DNA of 44,489 bases from Candidatus Saccharimonadota bacterium (GCA_027371845.1 DAHXLD010000019.1:1-44489); one strand, 5' to 3'; shown: positions 9,006 to 18,681, counted from the stretch's first letter. Notes: generated by a model from the letters alone, not told the origin. A program made the numbers and translations.

Positions 9006-9452
9006 ATGAAAATTAGATATCAAACCGGATTCGCTAGCCTCATTCAATTTATAATAATTTCTATTCTAGGAGTCCCGCACGCATTAGTTTCTATAATATC
9101 CACTTGTAGCTCCGATCATACGAACTGTATAAGTAATATGGTAGTATCTTTAATCTTCTTTATTTTAACCGTAATCTGGTTTGGCTTCATGGCAGCTCTC
9201 GGCTTCTTCGCTCAAGACAAGAGAAATACTAAACTAGCCTTTATACTAATGGGGTGTGAGGCGGCCAATGCGGTTGTAGCGGGATATATTAATTTTCCCG
9301 GCGATACTAACATCTTAGATAAAGGGATAAGTTTAATTGATACGGTTTTAAGTATTTGGGTAATAATTCTCGCTTTTCAATTAATGCGAGCTAAGGGTGG
9401 AAGAGTCGTAAAGAAACATCACATTATTCAAAATATAAAAAAGAATTTATAA
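9006..9452 (+). CDS. Four-helix membrane protein of unknown function
   Basis: The 148-residue product has about four hydrophobic helices (roughly 8-30, 42-66, 74-95, 105-128) and a basic C-terminal tail (VVKKHH). The frame can be extended to TTG 8979, but the -10 box at 8993-8998 favours ATG 9006. It is convergent with polA and overlaps it by 6 nt (TTATAA). No family is recognised. Confidence 0.65.
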   Translation: MKIRYQTGFASLIQFIIISILGVPHALVSIISTCSSDHTNCISNMVVSLIFFILTVIWFGFMAALGFFAQDKRNTKLAFILMGCEAANAVVAGYINFPGDTNILDKGISLIDTVLSIWVIILAFQLMRAKGGRVVKKHHIIQNIKKNL

Positions 9453-12089
9453 ATCTCCCCAATTACTGGCAATCTTAACGTCTACTTTTAACTTTACGTC
9501 TAAATTATAGACATTTTCCATACAGTCTTTTAAAAGCTCGGCCACATTGTCAGATATTTCTACCGGAGATTCGACTAAGATTGAGTCATGAACTTGAAGT
9601 AAAATATGACAATCGTTATGCAAATTATCAATAGTTTTCAAAGACTTAATCATAGCTAGTTTCATTAATTCAGCTTCCGTGCCTTGAATGGGCATATTTA
9701 TAGCGGCTCTTTCAGAGGCCTGTCTAATAATATAATTGGATGAATTAATCTCCGGGAAATACCTGCGTCTCCCCATTAATGTTTCGGAGTAACCTTGAAC
9801 TCGAACATTCTTTAAAACATTTTCCATATAATCGAAAAGTGGTTTTCTGATTTCTTTATATTTTTTAATAAAATCTGAAGCTTGCTCATACGTCATTGAC
9901 GAAGCAATACTTAAACCATGAGGACTCATACCATAAAGAATACCGAAGTTAATAATCTTTGCAGCTCTTCTCATCGGTTCTGTAACGTCTTCTAATTCTC
10001 TCTTGTAAACTTGAGCGGCGGTGATAGCGTGAATATCTACATCGCGATTAAATTCTTCAATTAACTCTTTATCGTTGGCTAATACAGCAGCTAATCGTAA
10101 TTCGAATTGCGAATAGTCTAAACTAATTAAAACCTTCCCCTTATCGGCTACAAAGGCTTTCCTAATACTTTTGCCAAGCTCGCTTCGAATAGGAATATTT
10201 TGTAGATTCGGGTTTATTGAACTTAATCTCCCGGTTTGGGCTGAAGTTAAACTAAAGGTAGTATGAATTCTCCCATCTTCTTCAATGCTGTTAGGTAAAG
10301 TGTCAACATAGGTATTCTTAAGCTTGGTAACTTCCCTATATTTTATTATTAATTCTATTATTGGATGAACCAAATGGATCTTTAGAAGTTCTCCAATGGC
10401 CGTAGAATAACCAGACTTAGTCTTTTTAATTCCCCTCGCTGAAATATTTAGATTATCTTTTGAAAAAAGTATTTCGGCTAGTTGAGAAGGACTTGAAATA
10501 TTAAATTGCTTATTAGCAAACCCGTATATTTGCTGCTCTAAGTCCATGATTAAATCATCAATCTCTCGACTTATTTCAGTAAGTTTCATTAGATCAACTT
10601 TTATTCCAACCTTTTCCATTCTAGACAACACCTCTATGATAGGGAGTTCTATATCTGTAAAAAGTTTTTTAATTTTTGGAAGTTTACTTAATTCTTTTGT
10701 TTGATACTCATAAATTTTAGTAACAATATACACTATCTGAACAGCTCGTTCTTTAAATTCTCGATCATCTAAATCATCAACTGCAAAATGATTTTGTAAG
10801 TAAGAATTAGCCATTTCAGAAAGTGGCCTTTCTTTTAGGGCGGGAGATATTAAATAATCTGCTATTTGAATATCGTGAATAACCTTAGGTAATTTATTTA
10901 AACCTAACTCCAGTAGAACTTCTAGATTATTTTTCAAGTCATAGCCAATAATTTGTTTTATGTTCTTTAAATATTCTATTAATTTATCACGGTTTATTTT
11001 TTCAATATCTACGAAATAAATGTTATTCGTCAAGAAATTAAGTATTAGATATTTTGGACTTTTCCCGTGTTTTTTAAGAGACCTGAAATAAATAATAGCC
11101 TTGTCTGTCTTATTTTCAGTAATTTTATTTAGTTTTTCTAAAGAATCTATTAAGACTAGTTCCCCACTTACAATTAAAGGATTTTTATTCCTAAAATCGT
11201 CTTTATGAACGTTCGGCATTATGTCATAAATCTTAGTTACAAGACTTCGAAATTGAAGCTTATTAAGTAGTTTAATTAAGTCGTCAACCTTCAACTTACT
11301 ACCATCCATAGCTTTAAGATCTAATTTGATAGGAGCATTTGTCCAAATACGTGCTAGTTCCTTACTTAAATAGGCCATTTTTTTATCCCTAATAAGCTTT
11401 TCGCTAACTTTAGGATTAATTAAAGCTAGATTGTCATAGATATTATCTAGATCGTTAAATTCTGTTAAAAGATCCGTGGCTGTTTTTTCTCCAATACCAG
11501 AAACTCCAGGTATATTGTCTGAACTATCACCCTTAAGAGCCTTTAGGTCTAAAAATTGCTGAACCTTTAAGTGGTGTTTAGCTTCAAAAGTCTTTGGAGA
11601 ATAAAGTTCAATGTTACTAAGTCCCGTTTTAAGGACATAGACCTTGATGTTGTCAGAAACTAATTGTAGTAAATCAAGATCAGAAGTTATAAGAATAGTT
11701 TCAATTCCTTTTCTAGAAGCTTGAATGGCCAGCGTCCCCATAATATCATCAGCCTCGAAATCGTCCATTTCGTAAAGGGGCCACCCTAACGCTTCCAGTA
11801 ATTCATGCAGTATCGGAATCTGCTCATAAAAATCTGGTGGAGCGGGTTTTCTTCCGGCCTTATATTCAGGATAAAGTTTAAGTCTTTTTCTAATATTAGT
11901 CTTAGGTTTATCCCAAGCAACTGCTATATACTCCGGATTAAGTCGTCGTATAACCTCTATGGCCATTGTGGCAAAACCGTATACCCCACCCGTTGGAATA
12001 TTATCCGAAGTTCTTAGTCCGGACATAGCGTAATAGCCTCTATAGAAAACGCTTTTGCCGTCAATAATAACTAATCTCTTTGAACTCAT
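9447..12089 (-). CDS. polA: DNA polymerase I, proofreading site lost
   Basis: The protein has a full three-domain layout in 880 residues. The 5' nuclease domain is residues 1 to about 290 (LVIIDGKSVFYRGYYAM; ITSDLDLLQLV; LKALKGDSSDNIPGVSGIG). A 3'-5' exonuclease-like domain spans about 300-480 and the polymerase domain the rest (DYSQFELRLA, the RRAAKIINFGILYG O-helix, QVHDSILVE). In the exonuclease fold the first motif, normally D-x-E, reads AIIYFRSL, so proofreading is almost certainly dead, as in Taq and Bst enzymes. It fills gaps and removes RNA primers. TATACT at 12103-12108 predicts a leader of only a few nt. Confidence 0.95.
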   Translation of the reverse strand: MSSKRLVIIDGKSVFYRGYYAMSGLRTSDNIPTGGVYGFATMAIEVIRRLNPEYIAVAWDKPKTNIRKRLKLYPEYKAGRKPAPPDFYEQIPILHELLEALGWPLYEMDDFEADDIMGTLAIQASRKGIETILITSDLDLLQLVSDNIKVYVLKTGLSNIELYSPKTFEAKHHLKVQQFLDLKALKGDSSDNIPGVSGIGEKTATDLLTEFNDLDNIYDNLALINPKVSEKLIRDKKMAYLSKELARIWTNAPIKLDLKAMDGSKLKVDDLIKLLNKLQFRSLVTKIYDIMPNVHKDDFRNKNPLIVSGELVLIDSLEKLNKITENKTDKAIIYFRSLKKHGKSPKYLILNFLTNNIYFVDIEKINRDKLIEYLKNIKQIIGYDLKNNLEVLLELGLNKLPKVIHDIQIADYLISPALKERPLSEMANSYLQNHFAVDDLDDREFKERAVQIVYIVTKIYEYQTKELSKLPKIKKLFTDIELPIIEVLSRMEKVGIKVDLMKLTEISREIDDLIMDLEQQIYGFANKQFNISSPSQLAEILFSKDNLNISARGIKKTKSGYSTAIGELLKIHLVHPIIELIIKYREVTKLKNTYVDTLPNSIEEDGRIHTTFSLTSAQTGRLSSINPNLQNIPIRSELGKSIRKAFVADKGKVLISLDYSQFELRLAAVLANDKELIEEFNRDVDIHAITAAQVYKRELEDVTEPMRRAAKIINFGILYGMSPHGLSIASSMTYEQASDFIKKYKEIRKPLFDYMENVLKNVRVQGYSETLMGRRRYFPEINSSNYIIRQASERAAINMPIQGTEAELMKLAMIKSLKTIDNLHNDCHILLQVHDSILVESPVEISDNVAELLKDCMENVYNLDVKLKVDVKIASNWGDL

Positions 12090-12112
12090 CTCTCTAGCTT
12101 ACAGTATACACT

Positions 12113-12139
12113 TTGAAAACTTCCATAAGTATGTATAAT
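12113..12139 (+). promoter_or_regulatory. Promoter of leaderless GTG-start gene 12147
   Basis: TTGAAA at 12113-12118 and TATAAT at 12134-12139 (preceded by TG) are separated by 15 nt. The -10 box ends 7 nt before the GTG start codon, so the mRNA should begin at or next to GTG. No Shine-Dalgarno is present. Confidence 0.6.
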
Positions 12140-12146
12140 ATTTTAA

Positions 12147-12716
12147 GTGAAAGAAGATAAAAAAGCCTTAGTATTTGTTGGTATGGCCGGTGCCGGAAAA
12201 ACTGTCTGTGTAGAATATCTTAAATCCAAAGGTCTCCCATCGGCTTATTTCGGAGGGATAATTCTTCAGGAAGTCCTAGACCGAGGAATGAAGTGGAACG
12301 AATATAACGAGAAAATGGTTAGAGAAGAACTTCGACAAAAAGAAGGTAATGGTGCTTTAGCAATTAGAATATTAAAGCAAATCGAAGAGTTTTTTGAACA
12401 AAATAAAAACTTAGTTGTAATTGACGGTCTCTATAGTTGGAGTGAGTATAAGATGTTTAAAGAAGTTCTGGGTGAAAATGCAATCGTAATCGCTATCGTT
12501 ACGCCAAGAAGAATAAGACACCAAAGATTAGCCAAACGACCAATACGGCCATATAACGAAACTGATGCGAATTTAAGAGATTATAATGAAATTGAAGGTA
12601 TTAATAAGGGTGGACCAATTGCTGATGCCGACTATTACCTAGCTAATGACATGACCAAAGAAAGTCTTATTAAAGATCTTCAAAAACTATTGGATAAATT
12701 AAAGATTAAAATTTAA
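12147..12716 (+). CDS. UPF0200-like P-loop nucleotide kinase
   Basis: The 189-residue protein has a Walker A loop at residues 12-19 (GMAGAGKT), a Walker B-like strand LVVIDGLYS, a basic LID-like stretch (RRIRHQRLAKRP), and ADADYYLAND near the end. This pattern matches the UPF0200 family of P-loop kinases, mostly known from archaea and related to dephospho-CoA and adenylate kinases. The substrate is not established. The start is GTG, supported by the promoter 7 nt upstream. It is convergent with rpoD with 3 nt between stops. Confidence 0.65.
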   Translation: MKEDKKALVFVGMAGAGKTVCVEYLKSKGLPSAYFGGIILQEVLDRGMKWNEYNEKMVREELRQKEGNGALAIRILKQIEEFFEQNKNLVVIDGLYSWSEYKMFKEVLGENAIVIAIVTPRRIRHQRLAKRPIRPYNETDANLRDYNEIEGINKGGPIADADYYLANDMTKESLIKDLQKLLDKLKIKI

Positions 12717-12719
12717 GTT

Positions 12720-13844
12720 CTATTTTATATAATCGTGAAGTTTTTTGGCGTCTTTATGCTTTCTTAACTTCGCTAAGGCCTTAGCTTCAATCTGTCTAAT
12801 TCTCTCCCTGGTAACAGAGAACTCTTGACCCACTTCTTCAAGAGTATGACTTTTACCATCTTCAAGACCAAATCTTAATTTTAAAATCTTTTGTTCCCTT
12901 TCGGTTAAGGCCCCAAGCATATCTTTAACTTGTTCTTTTAATAACTGCCCGGTGGCAGATTCTTCAGGAGAAATAGTATCTTCATCTTCAATAAAATCCG
13001 AAAGAACTGAATCCTCTTCATCGTCTCTAATAGAAGCATCTAGTGAACTAATATCTTGTTTAATTTTCATGATATGTTCAACTTTATCTACTTCAAGTTC
13101 CATAGCTTTAGCTATCTCTTCGTTAGATGGCTCTCGATTCAATTCTTGGGTTAATCGTCTTTGAGTTCGAAGTAATTTATTGATAGTTTCAACCATATGA
13201 ACAGGTATTCGAATAGTTCTAGCTTGATCGGCAATAGCTCTTGTAATGGCTTGTCTAATCCACCATGTGGCATAAGTAGAAAACTTAAAGCCTTTATCTG
13301 GGTCAAACTTCTCAACGGCTCTTAGTAAGCCAGTGTTGCCCTCTTGGATTAGATCTAAAAGATCTAAACCTCTTCCGACATATCTCTTAGCAATTGAAAC
13401 GACTAAGCGCATATTAGCTTCTGCCATTTTAGCTTTGGCATCTTTGTCCCCGCTCACAACTTTCTTGGCTAAAGTTAGCTCCTCGTCGGCTGAAAGAAGT
13501 GGAATCTTACCTATCTCTCTTAAATAAAGCCGGACTGAATCATCAGCGATATCGTCGTCAACATAGGCTACGGCGTTTTCATCGGCGGCTTCTTCGCTAT
13601 CTTCGTCAATCCATTCATCACTAAACTCAGTTTCATCGGGTTCAGTAATAATTTCGACATTAGCGTCAGCTAACTCTGTATATAAACTATCTATGGCTTC
13701 GGCGTTCTCTGGAGCATCAGGATATATTTCACTAATTTCTCTTTGATTGATAGTATGATCGGCTTTGGCTTTTTCTATTAAACTAGCCCTAAGCTTAGCG
13801 ATGTCTTTAGAATTATCTTTAGCGTTCTTAGTCTTCCTTGGCAT
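12720..13844 (-). CDS. rpoD: Primary sigma factor RpoD (sigma-70)
   Basis: All core regions are present in 374 residues: region 1.2 ([18 protein letters not shown]), region 2 ([36 protein letters not shown]), region 3 ([13 protein letters not shown]) and region 4 ([20 protein letters not shown]). The N-terminal 90 residues are acidic and variable. It directs the TATAAT-type promoters seen throughout the window. Its start overlaps the end of dnaG by 17 nt, the conserved dnaG-rpoD arrangement. Confidence 0.97.
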   Translation of the reverse strand: MPRKTKNAKDNSKDIAKLRASLIEKAKADHTINQREISEIYPDAPENAEAIDSLYTELADANVEIITEPDETEFSDEWIDEDSEEAADENAVAYVDDDIADDSVRLYLREIGKIPLLSADEELTLAKKVVSGDKDAKAKMAEANMRLVVSIAKRYVGRGLDLLDLIQEGNTGLLRAVEKFDPDKGFKFSTYATWWIRQAITRAIADQARTIRIPVHMVETINKLLRTQRRLTQELNREPSNEEIAKAMELEVDKVEHIMKIKQDISSLDASIRDDEEDSVLSDFIEDEDTISPEESATGQLLKEQVKDMLGALTEREQKILKLRFGLEDGKSHTLEEVGQEFSVTRERIRQIEAKALAKLRKHKDAKKLHDYIK

Positions 13845-15627
13845 AATTAATACTTTCCTCTTTAGTTTGGTTTAATAATTTATCTAATTTTTTGGCTTCT
13901 TCTAATAATTTTCTAATTTTAATAGGATCGGCCATTTTTAATTCTTTACTTATATTTTCTTTTTGAATTTTTACATATAACTCGACTATTCGAGATCTTA
14001 ATCTGGAAGCTTCGTAGTGTAGCTCGTTCAGATCTAAACTACTATAAAGTTCTTCGTATAATAATTGTTCTATTTTAACATAATTTTCAATGTTTTTAAA
14101 CTTTTTCAAATTAATATTCTCTAGATCTTGATCGATATGAGACTTAATTATTTCAAAAAGCTGGGAAGCTTCTTCTTTAGTAAACATTTCTTTTATTAGT
14201 CCCTTAAACAAGTCTCTTAGAGTTTGCCTTTCAAGCATTAAAGACAAAAAGTTATCTTGTAACTTATAAAATTCTATACTTTTAGTGTCCACTAATAGAT
14301 TCTTAGGAATTTTTCTGGGAATTTTTCTGGGAATTTTTTCATCTTGTCCCTGCATTTTAGACGCCAAAGACTGGTAGCTAACGTCTAATAACTTAGATAT
14401 TTTGTTTAAATAGTGATCTTTTTCAACCTCATCATCAATGTTTTTAATGAGATCTAAGACTTTATCGCTAAAAATTCTTTTACCTGGCGCACTACTAAGA
14501 TCTAGTTTCTCTTTTAAAGCATCGATAAACCAATCAATCGCATATTGAGCGTCTTTAATGGCCTTAGTCCAAAGACTAAGATCTTTTTTTATAAGCTCAT
14601 CAGGATCTTTAGCCTTATCTACGGTAACTATATTCAAGTTAAGCCTCATTCGAGAAGCTAAAATAATAGCTCTCTGGGTAGCGTCCAGCCCAGCTTTATC
14701 AGAATCAAAAGCCAATCTAATATCTCCACTCAAATAACTTAAAGACTTTAAATGATTTTCAGTTATAGCCGTTCCGGCAGTTGCAACCACCTCGCTTACT
14801 CCGGCTTGATGACTAGAAACTACATCTAAGTTACCTTCGCAAATTACTACATAATTATTCTGTCTAATAGCAGTTTTAGCAAAATTAAGCCCGTAAATAT
14901 GACGGCTTTTATCATAAATAATAGTATTGGGGGTATTAATATACTTAGGGCCCAAATCATTCGCACTTAAAGCCCGAGCCGTAAAGCCCACAATTCCTCC
15001 TTGAGGATCAAAGAGTGGAATCATCAGCCTAGATCTAAACATGTCTATATACTGCCCAGACTTATAGGTAACCAAACCACTATGCCTAAGTTCTTTGTCC
15101 GAGAAACCCTTAGTTATCAAAAACCTGTAAAGAGCCGTCCCGGTATTTGGAGAATATCCAAATTTCCATTTTAAAATGGTTTCCTTATTAAAAGATCTTT
15201 CTTTAATAATGTAATTTAGAGCTAGGTTACTTTTTGTAAGCTGAACTTGATAGAACTTAACGGCATACTCATTGGCTAGATATAGTCTCAGTTTCGTTAA
15301 AGGTAAGCTCTTAGCTGGTTTCTCTTTAAACTGTTCGGGATCTAGTCCAGCTTTGCGACTCAGCAGTTCCAGAGTATCTTTAAAATCTAAACCCTCAACC
15401 TCCATCACAAAGCTAAAAATATCCCCTCCCTTGCCTGAGCTAAAATCATGCCATATTTGTTTTTCTGGACTAACAATAAAACTAGCTGTTTTTTCGTTTG
15501 TAAAAGGACTCTTGGCCTTCCAGTTTCGACCAGCTCTTTTCAACTCTAAATAAGACCCTATTACATCTTCAATAGATAGTCTATCCTTAACCTCTTGCTT
15601 AAGATCCATAATCCAAGTATTTAACAT
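13828..15627 (-). CDS. dnaG: DNA primase DnaG with zinc ligands lost
   Basis: DnaG lays the RNA primers for replication. The N-terminal zinc-binding domain is present as a fold ([11 protein letters not shown] at 40-50; [12 protein letters not shown] at 60-71), but the four usual ligands C, H, C, C are Ser40, Thr43, Asp61 and Ser64. The TOPRIM catalytic core follows ([27 protein letters not shown], intact acidic residues), then a C-terminal helicase-binding region. A short tandem repeat encodes [13 protein letters not shown] near residue 440. Length 599 is normal. ATG codons at residues 1 and 7 are both possible starts. Confidence 0.95.
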   Translation of the reverse strand: MLNTWIMDLKQEVKDRLSIEDVIGSYLELKRAGRNWKAKSPFTNEKTASFIVSPEKQIWHDFSSGKGGDIFSFVMEVEGLDFKDTLELLSRKAGLDPEQFKEKPAKSLPLTKLRLYLANEYAVKFYQVQLTKSNLALNYIIKERSFNKETILKWKFGYSPNTGTALYRFLITKGFSDKELRHSGLVTYKSGQYIDMFRSRLMIPLFDPQGGIVGFTARALSANDLGPKYINTPNTIIYDKSRHIYGLNFAKTAIRQNNYVVICEGNLDVVSSHQAGVSEVVATAGTAITENHLKSLSYLSGDIRLAFDSDKAGLDATQRAIILASRMRLNLNIVTVDKAKDPDELIKKDLSLWTKAIKDAQYAIDWFIDALKEKLDLSSAPGKRIFSDKVLDLIKNIDDEVEKDHYLNKISKLLDVSYQSLASKMQGQDEKIPRKIPRKIPKNLLVDTKSIEFYKLQDNFLSLMLERQTLRDLFKGLIKEMFTKEEASQLFEIIKSHIDQDLENINLKKFKNIENYVKIEQLLYEELYSSLDLNELHYEASRLRSRIVELYVKIQKENISKELKMADPIKIRKLLEEAKKLDKLLNQTKEESINYAKED

Positions 15628-15681
15628 TTAACAAATAATGACAAGTTATTAACAAAAAATATGGAAGATAGCTTAAGCTTA

Positions 15682-15690
15682 TGTTTAAAT
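15682..15690 (+). promoter_or_regulatory. Possible extended -10 box favouring start at 15697
   Basis: TG-T-TTAAAT (15682-15690) lies 6 nt before the ATG at 15697. Together with the product's Gln/Asn-rich start this favours 15697 over the upstream ATG at 15661. Confidence 0.35.
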
Positions 15691-15696
15691 ATAGAA

Positions 15697-16335
15697 ATGC
15701 AAAACGATAATCAAAATGATCAATTTCAGCAATCTCAGATCTCTCCCAATCCAAACTACGACTTTATACTTAATCCCCCCTCAGGACCTAAAAAAATTCT
15801 AAACTTATCAAGTTTAAAATCTAAAATTTTGACTATTTGTGCTGGACTGTTGATTTTAATAATAGTCTTTGTAATATTTGAAAACTTAATTTCGACACCA
15901 ATATTTAGTAGCACTGACTTTTTGGCTGTTTTAAGAGACCAACAAGAGATCTTACACGTTATTTCTACTGACACTACTACTAATCAAGAAATTGGGCTAC
16001 TTAGTTCTACAAATAAAAACTTAGTGGCATCAACCAACCTGGTAATATCTTCTGATCAACAGAACACTTTGTCTTACTTAAAAAATAATGGCGTTGTCTT
16101 TCCGCTTGCAACTATAAGTCTGGGAATCAATCCATCTTTAGATAATCAAATAAATAGTTCGATTAATTCTAATAACTATAATCAAACCTTAGACCAGGTT
16201 TTAGCTAATTTATTCTCTACTTATGATAGAGATCTTAAATTAACATATAATTCTGAACATGGTTCAAAAGGAAAGGCTTTACTGAAGTCAGAATATAAAA
16301 ATATTTACTTATTAAACAAAGGCCTAAACGCTTAA
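15697..16335 (+). CDS. Single-pass membrane protein with Asn/Gln-rich N-terminus
   Basis: From ATG 15697 the product has 212 residues: an Asn/Gln/Asp-rich cytoplasmic start (MQNDNQNDQFQQ), one membrane helix (about 47-68) and an extracellular helical/Ser-Asn-rich domain. An in-frame ATG at 15661 would add 12 residues. The layout resembles 7488-8912. The stop overlaps the convergent YjbR gene by 4 nt (TTAA). Function unknown. Confidence 0.6.
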   Translation: MQNDNQNDQFQQSQISPNPNYDFILNPPSGPKKILNLSSLKSKILTICAGLLILIIVFVIFENLISTPIFSSTDFLAVLRDQQEILHVISTDTTTNQEIGLLSSTNKNLVASTNLVISSDQQNTLSYLKNNGVVFPLATISLGINPSLDNQINSSINSNNYNQTLDQVLANLFSTYDRDLKLTYNSEHGSKGKALLKSEYKNIYLLNKGLNA

Positions 16336-16661
16336 GTTTCTACTTTAATTAATTCGTAACTATGACGAATAAGGTCTTCGATTTCCTTTTCACTTAATTG
16401 CCCAGTAATTAAAATCGTATTCCAATATCTTTGATTCAAATTGATTCCGGGCATAACCTCCTCATAACGTTCTCTTAAAATGGTGGAGAGTTTTGGGTCA
16501 CATTTTAAACTTAATCTAATTGGTGTTTTATCTTTTTCGATAAGAGCAAACATTTTATTGTTAAAACTAAAAACATAAACTTCTTTTCCAAAAGGAAATG
16601 ATAAACTAACGTTCTTAAATTTTTTTAAATGCGTTACTAAATATTTCTGATTAAATTTCAT
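16332..16661 (-). CDS. MmcQ/YjbR family protein
   Basis: This 109-residue protein matches the YjbR/MmcQ family over its whole length: FPFG near residue 23, NKMFALIEKD, LSLKCDPKLSTILRERYEEV, the RYWNTILITGQL segment and a final SYELI. The fold is CyaY-like and proposed to bind DNA; no reaction is known. Its start overlaps the end of orn by 11 nt, so the two are probably co-transcribed. Confidence 0.85.
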   Translation of the reverse strand: MKFNQKYLVTHLKKFKNVSLSFPFGKEVYVFSFNNKMFALIEKDKTPIRLSLKCDPKLSTILRERYEEVMPGINLNQRYWNTILITGQLSEKEIEDLIRHSYELIKVET

Positions 16662-17205
16662 TTTTAAAAAAATCTAAATAGGCCTGGACTTCAGCTATTG
16701 ACGCTTGGATATCATCAAACGCTCTATGAACTTCTTTTTTTTCAAAGTTATAGCCATACTTACCTTGCATTAAGATCTTAAACGAACTAACATCGAGCAT
16801 TCGGTAATGTAACCTCAAATCTAATTTCGGCCAGTATTTAGCAATAAATTTACGATCACTATGAATACTATTACCCGCCAAATAAACCGGTTCGCTCGAA
16901 AAGTACTCTCCAACAAGAGCAATTAACTCCTCTTCGACTTCTTTAAGGTCCTTCCCAAATTTAAGCTTCTCAATAAAAAGGTCTCTATTTTCTGGAAAGT
17001 TTTGCCACCAAGAGTTTGCCGACATTAAAGCTATAACCTTATCTTGTGGTTGTTTAACAATAGCTTCGTATGTTGCAAGAGTCTTAAAATCAAAATCGGT
17101 GATCTCGGCCGCTATCTCTAAAATAAGATCTTTATTAGGATCTAAGCCGGTCATCTCAAGATCAACCCACAAAAGTCCTTTCGGTTTAATATAATTCTTA
17201 GCCAT
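16651..17205 (-). CDS. orn: Oligoribonuclease Orn
   Basis: Orn is a 3'-5' exoribonuclease of the DEDDh family that degrades 2-5-nt RNA remnants. Motif I is VDLEMTGLD (Asp15, Glu17), motif II GNSIHSDRKF (Asp117) and motif III HRAFDDI (His160 and following Asp). Length 184 is typical. TATACT about 10 nt upstream of ATG suggests a very short leader. With a degenerate NrnA-like protein at 2564, Orn is probably the nano-RNase of this organism. Confidence 0.95.
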   Translation of the reverse strand: MAKNYIKPKGLLWVDLEMTGLDPNKDLILEIAAEITDFDFKTLATYEAIVKQPQDKVIALMSANSWWQNFPENRDLFIEKLKFGKDLKEVEEELIALVGEYFSSEPVYLAGNSIHSDRKFIAKYWPKLDLRLHYRMLDVSSFKILMQGKYGYNFEKKEVHRAFDDIQASIAEVQAYLDFFKNEI

Positions 17206-17255
17206 TTAATCCCTAAGTATAAACCAAAATATATCTTATTTAAAAGACTCGGAAA

Positions 17256-17837
17256 TTATTTTCTAGCAGATGCTAAAGCGTCACTATACCACTTTAAGTC
17301 AGCTAAAGCCGCTTTAAGTGTACTTTGAGGGCCGTATGGATTGGCTTTTATCTCTTCCCCTAGCTCGCCTTCTTCGTCAATAATGTTACCTACTCGATCT
17401 GTTATCATTACAGCCGTAGGGTTCGTTACTGCGGCTAATCCAGGTAAAACAGCTCTTAAGTGACTAATGGCTTGAGCTCCTCCGGTTGATCCATGCGCAA
17501 CAAGCTGTACCGGTTTCTTTTGTAACTGAAAATCTAAATAATCTAAAGCGTTTTTTAGAACCGAAGAATAAGATCTATTATATTCAGGGGTAACTATCAC
17601 TAGAGCGTCTAAAGATCCGATTACGTCAATAAATTTTTTAGCGGTAGGATCTGTCTCTCTTTTTGGATTATATTGAGGCGATACGGCTTCATCAAAAAAC
17701 GGCATTGGATAATCCAAGAGGTCGATCATAACAACTTCAGTATCGGGCAAGTTCTGAGCTTCCTTGGCAACCCATTTAGCGACTCGATCTGAAACTCTTT
17801 CTTTTCTAACTGAACCAATAACAATACCTAATTTCAT
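17256..17837 (-). CDS. NADPH-dependent FMN reductase
   Basis: The 193-residue flavodoxin-fold protein begins LGIVIGSVRKERVSDRVAKW, the phosphate-binding loop for FMN, and contains TPEYNRSYSSVLKNALDYL, the family's active-site signature. It should reduce quinones, azo compounds or similar electrophiles using NAD(P)H. It is divergent from an HxlR regulator at 17910 with a palindrome-rich 72-bp gap. This resembles Bacillus YodB/AzoR-type circuits, in which the regulator controls the flavin reductase. Confidence 0.88.
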   Translation of the reverse strand: MKLGIVIGSVRKERVSDRVAKWVAKEAQNLPDTEVVMIDLLDYPMPFFDEAVSPQYNPKRETDPTAKKFIDVIGSLDALVIVTPEYNRSYSSVLKNALDYLDFQLQKKPVQLVAHGSTGGAQAISHLRAVLPGLAAVTNPTAVMITDRVGNIIDEEGELGEEIKANPYGPQSTLKAALADLKWYSDALASARK

Positions 17838-17865
17838 TTTTATACCTTTCTAGTTTATATTAATG

Positions 17866-17894
17866 CTATATAGGATTATAATATAGGTACTATA
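17866..17894. promoter_or_regulatory. Overlapping inverted repeats: likely HxlR operator
   Basis: CTATAT (17866-17871) and ATATAG (17881-17886) form an inverted repeat with a 9-nt spacer. The second arm also pairs with the next sequence: TATAG-GTA-CTATA (17882-17894). A TATAAT -10 box for the HxlR gene sits at 17877-17882 inside the structure, so binding would block transcription. Confidence 0.55.
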
Positions 17895-17909
17895 CAAAGT
17901 AAAGCGAAT

Positions 17910-18230
17910 ATGACTAAAATAATTGAATCTAAAAATGGTTGCATAGCAAAAGCAATGGAAATTTTGGGTAATAAGTGGACGGCTTTAATTATTAGAGACC
18001 TTTATTTAAGCCCTAAAAGATTTTGTGAACTAGAAAGATCTGTTACTAGAATTAATCCAAGAACCCTTACCAAGAGGCTAAGTTTACTTGAAGAAGAAAA
18101 TATCATTAGAAAAATAAGAATTAATAATGATTCCTTAACTTATTGTTACGAACTAACAAGTAAAGGCTCGGATCTATTGCCTATTTTACAAAGAATGTCT
18201 GAATGGGGAAATAAGTACTTAAGAGATTAA
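17910..18230 (+). CDS. HxlR-family transcriptional regulator
   Basis: The 106-residue winged-helix protein fits HxlR: NGCIAKAMEILGNKWTALII, RFCELERSV, NPRTLTKRLSLLEEENII, then the wing (YCYELTSKG). Cys11 precedes the first helix at a position similar to the redox-sensing Cys of YodB/QorR-type members. It probably represses the divergent FMN reductase and itself; thiol modification would release DNA. That role is inferred from context. Confidence 0.88.
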   Translation: MTKIIESKNGCIAKAMEILGNKWTALIIRDLYLSPKRFCELERSVTRINPRTLTKRLSLLEEENIIRKIRINNDSLTYCYELTSKGSDLLPILQRMSEWGNKYLRD

Positions 18231-18237
18231 CTAGACT

Positions 18238-18669
18238 TTAACTTTTATTTAAACGGTCCAATTTAAAAACTTTAACTATTAGGTAAATTGCTACTAAAAC
18301 GAATATAAGGTTTATAAAGCCATTAATAAATTGGCCCCAGCTATATATTATTTCTCGACCATTAACGTGCCAAACTAAGGACTCGTTTTCTAGGGCATTT
18401 TTAAAGAAAAATTTAAAAGTAGGAGTAATAAAGCTACTAACCAAAAGCTTTACAAGAGCCTGGACTTGAGTAGCTATAACAAAACCAACGGCTAAGCTAA
18501 CAACCCCGTGTTCTTTAATAAAATCAATAAATCCCGTAACAATTACTTCAGGCGCTACGCTGACCTTTGGTCGTTTAGGAGCACGTCTTTTAGATGACGG
18601 GGATTGCATTCTAATAGAATGGCTAGTTGTCGCTACCTTTGATGAACTTCCCTGTTCCTTTTTGGGCAT
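18238..18669 (-). CDS. mscL: Large-conductance mechanosensitive channel MscL
   Basis: MscL releases solutes on hypo-osmotic shock. After an unusual basic, Ser-rich N-terminal extension of about 40 residues comes FIDFIKEHGVVSLAVGFVIA, the amphipathic helix plus pore-lining TM1, and a second helix (FINLIFVLVAIYLIVKVF). The periplasmic loop is present. It lies 12 nt downstream of argS on the same strand and is probably co-transcribed. Confidence 0.88.
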   Translation of the reverse strand: MPKKEQGSSSKVATTSHSIRMQSPSSKRRAPKRPKVSVAPEVIVTGFIDFIKEHGVVSLAVGFVIATQVQALVKLLVSSFITPTFKFFFKNALENESLVWHVNGREIIYSWGQFINGFINLIFVLVAIYLIVKVFKLDRLNKS

Positions 18670-18681
18670 GTCAAAAGTATT

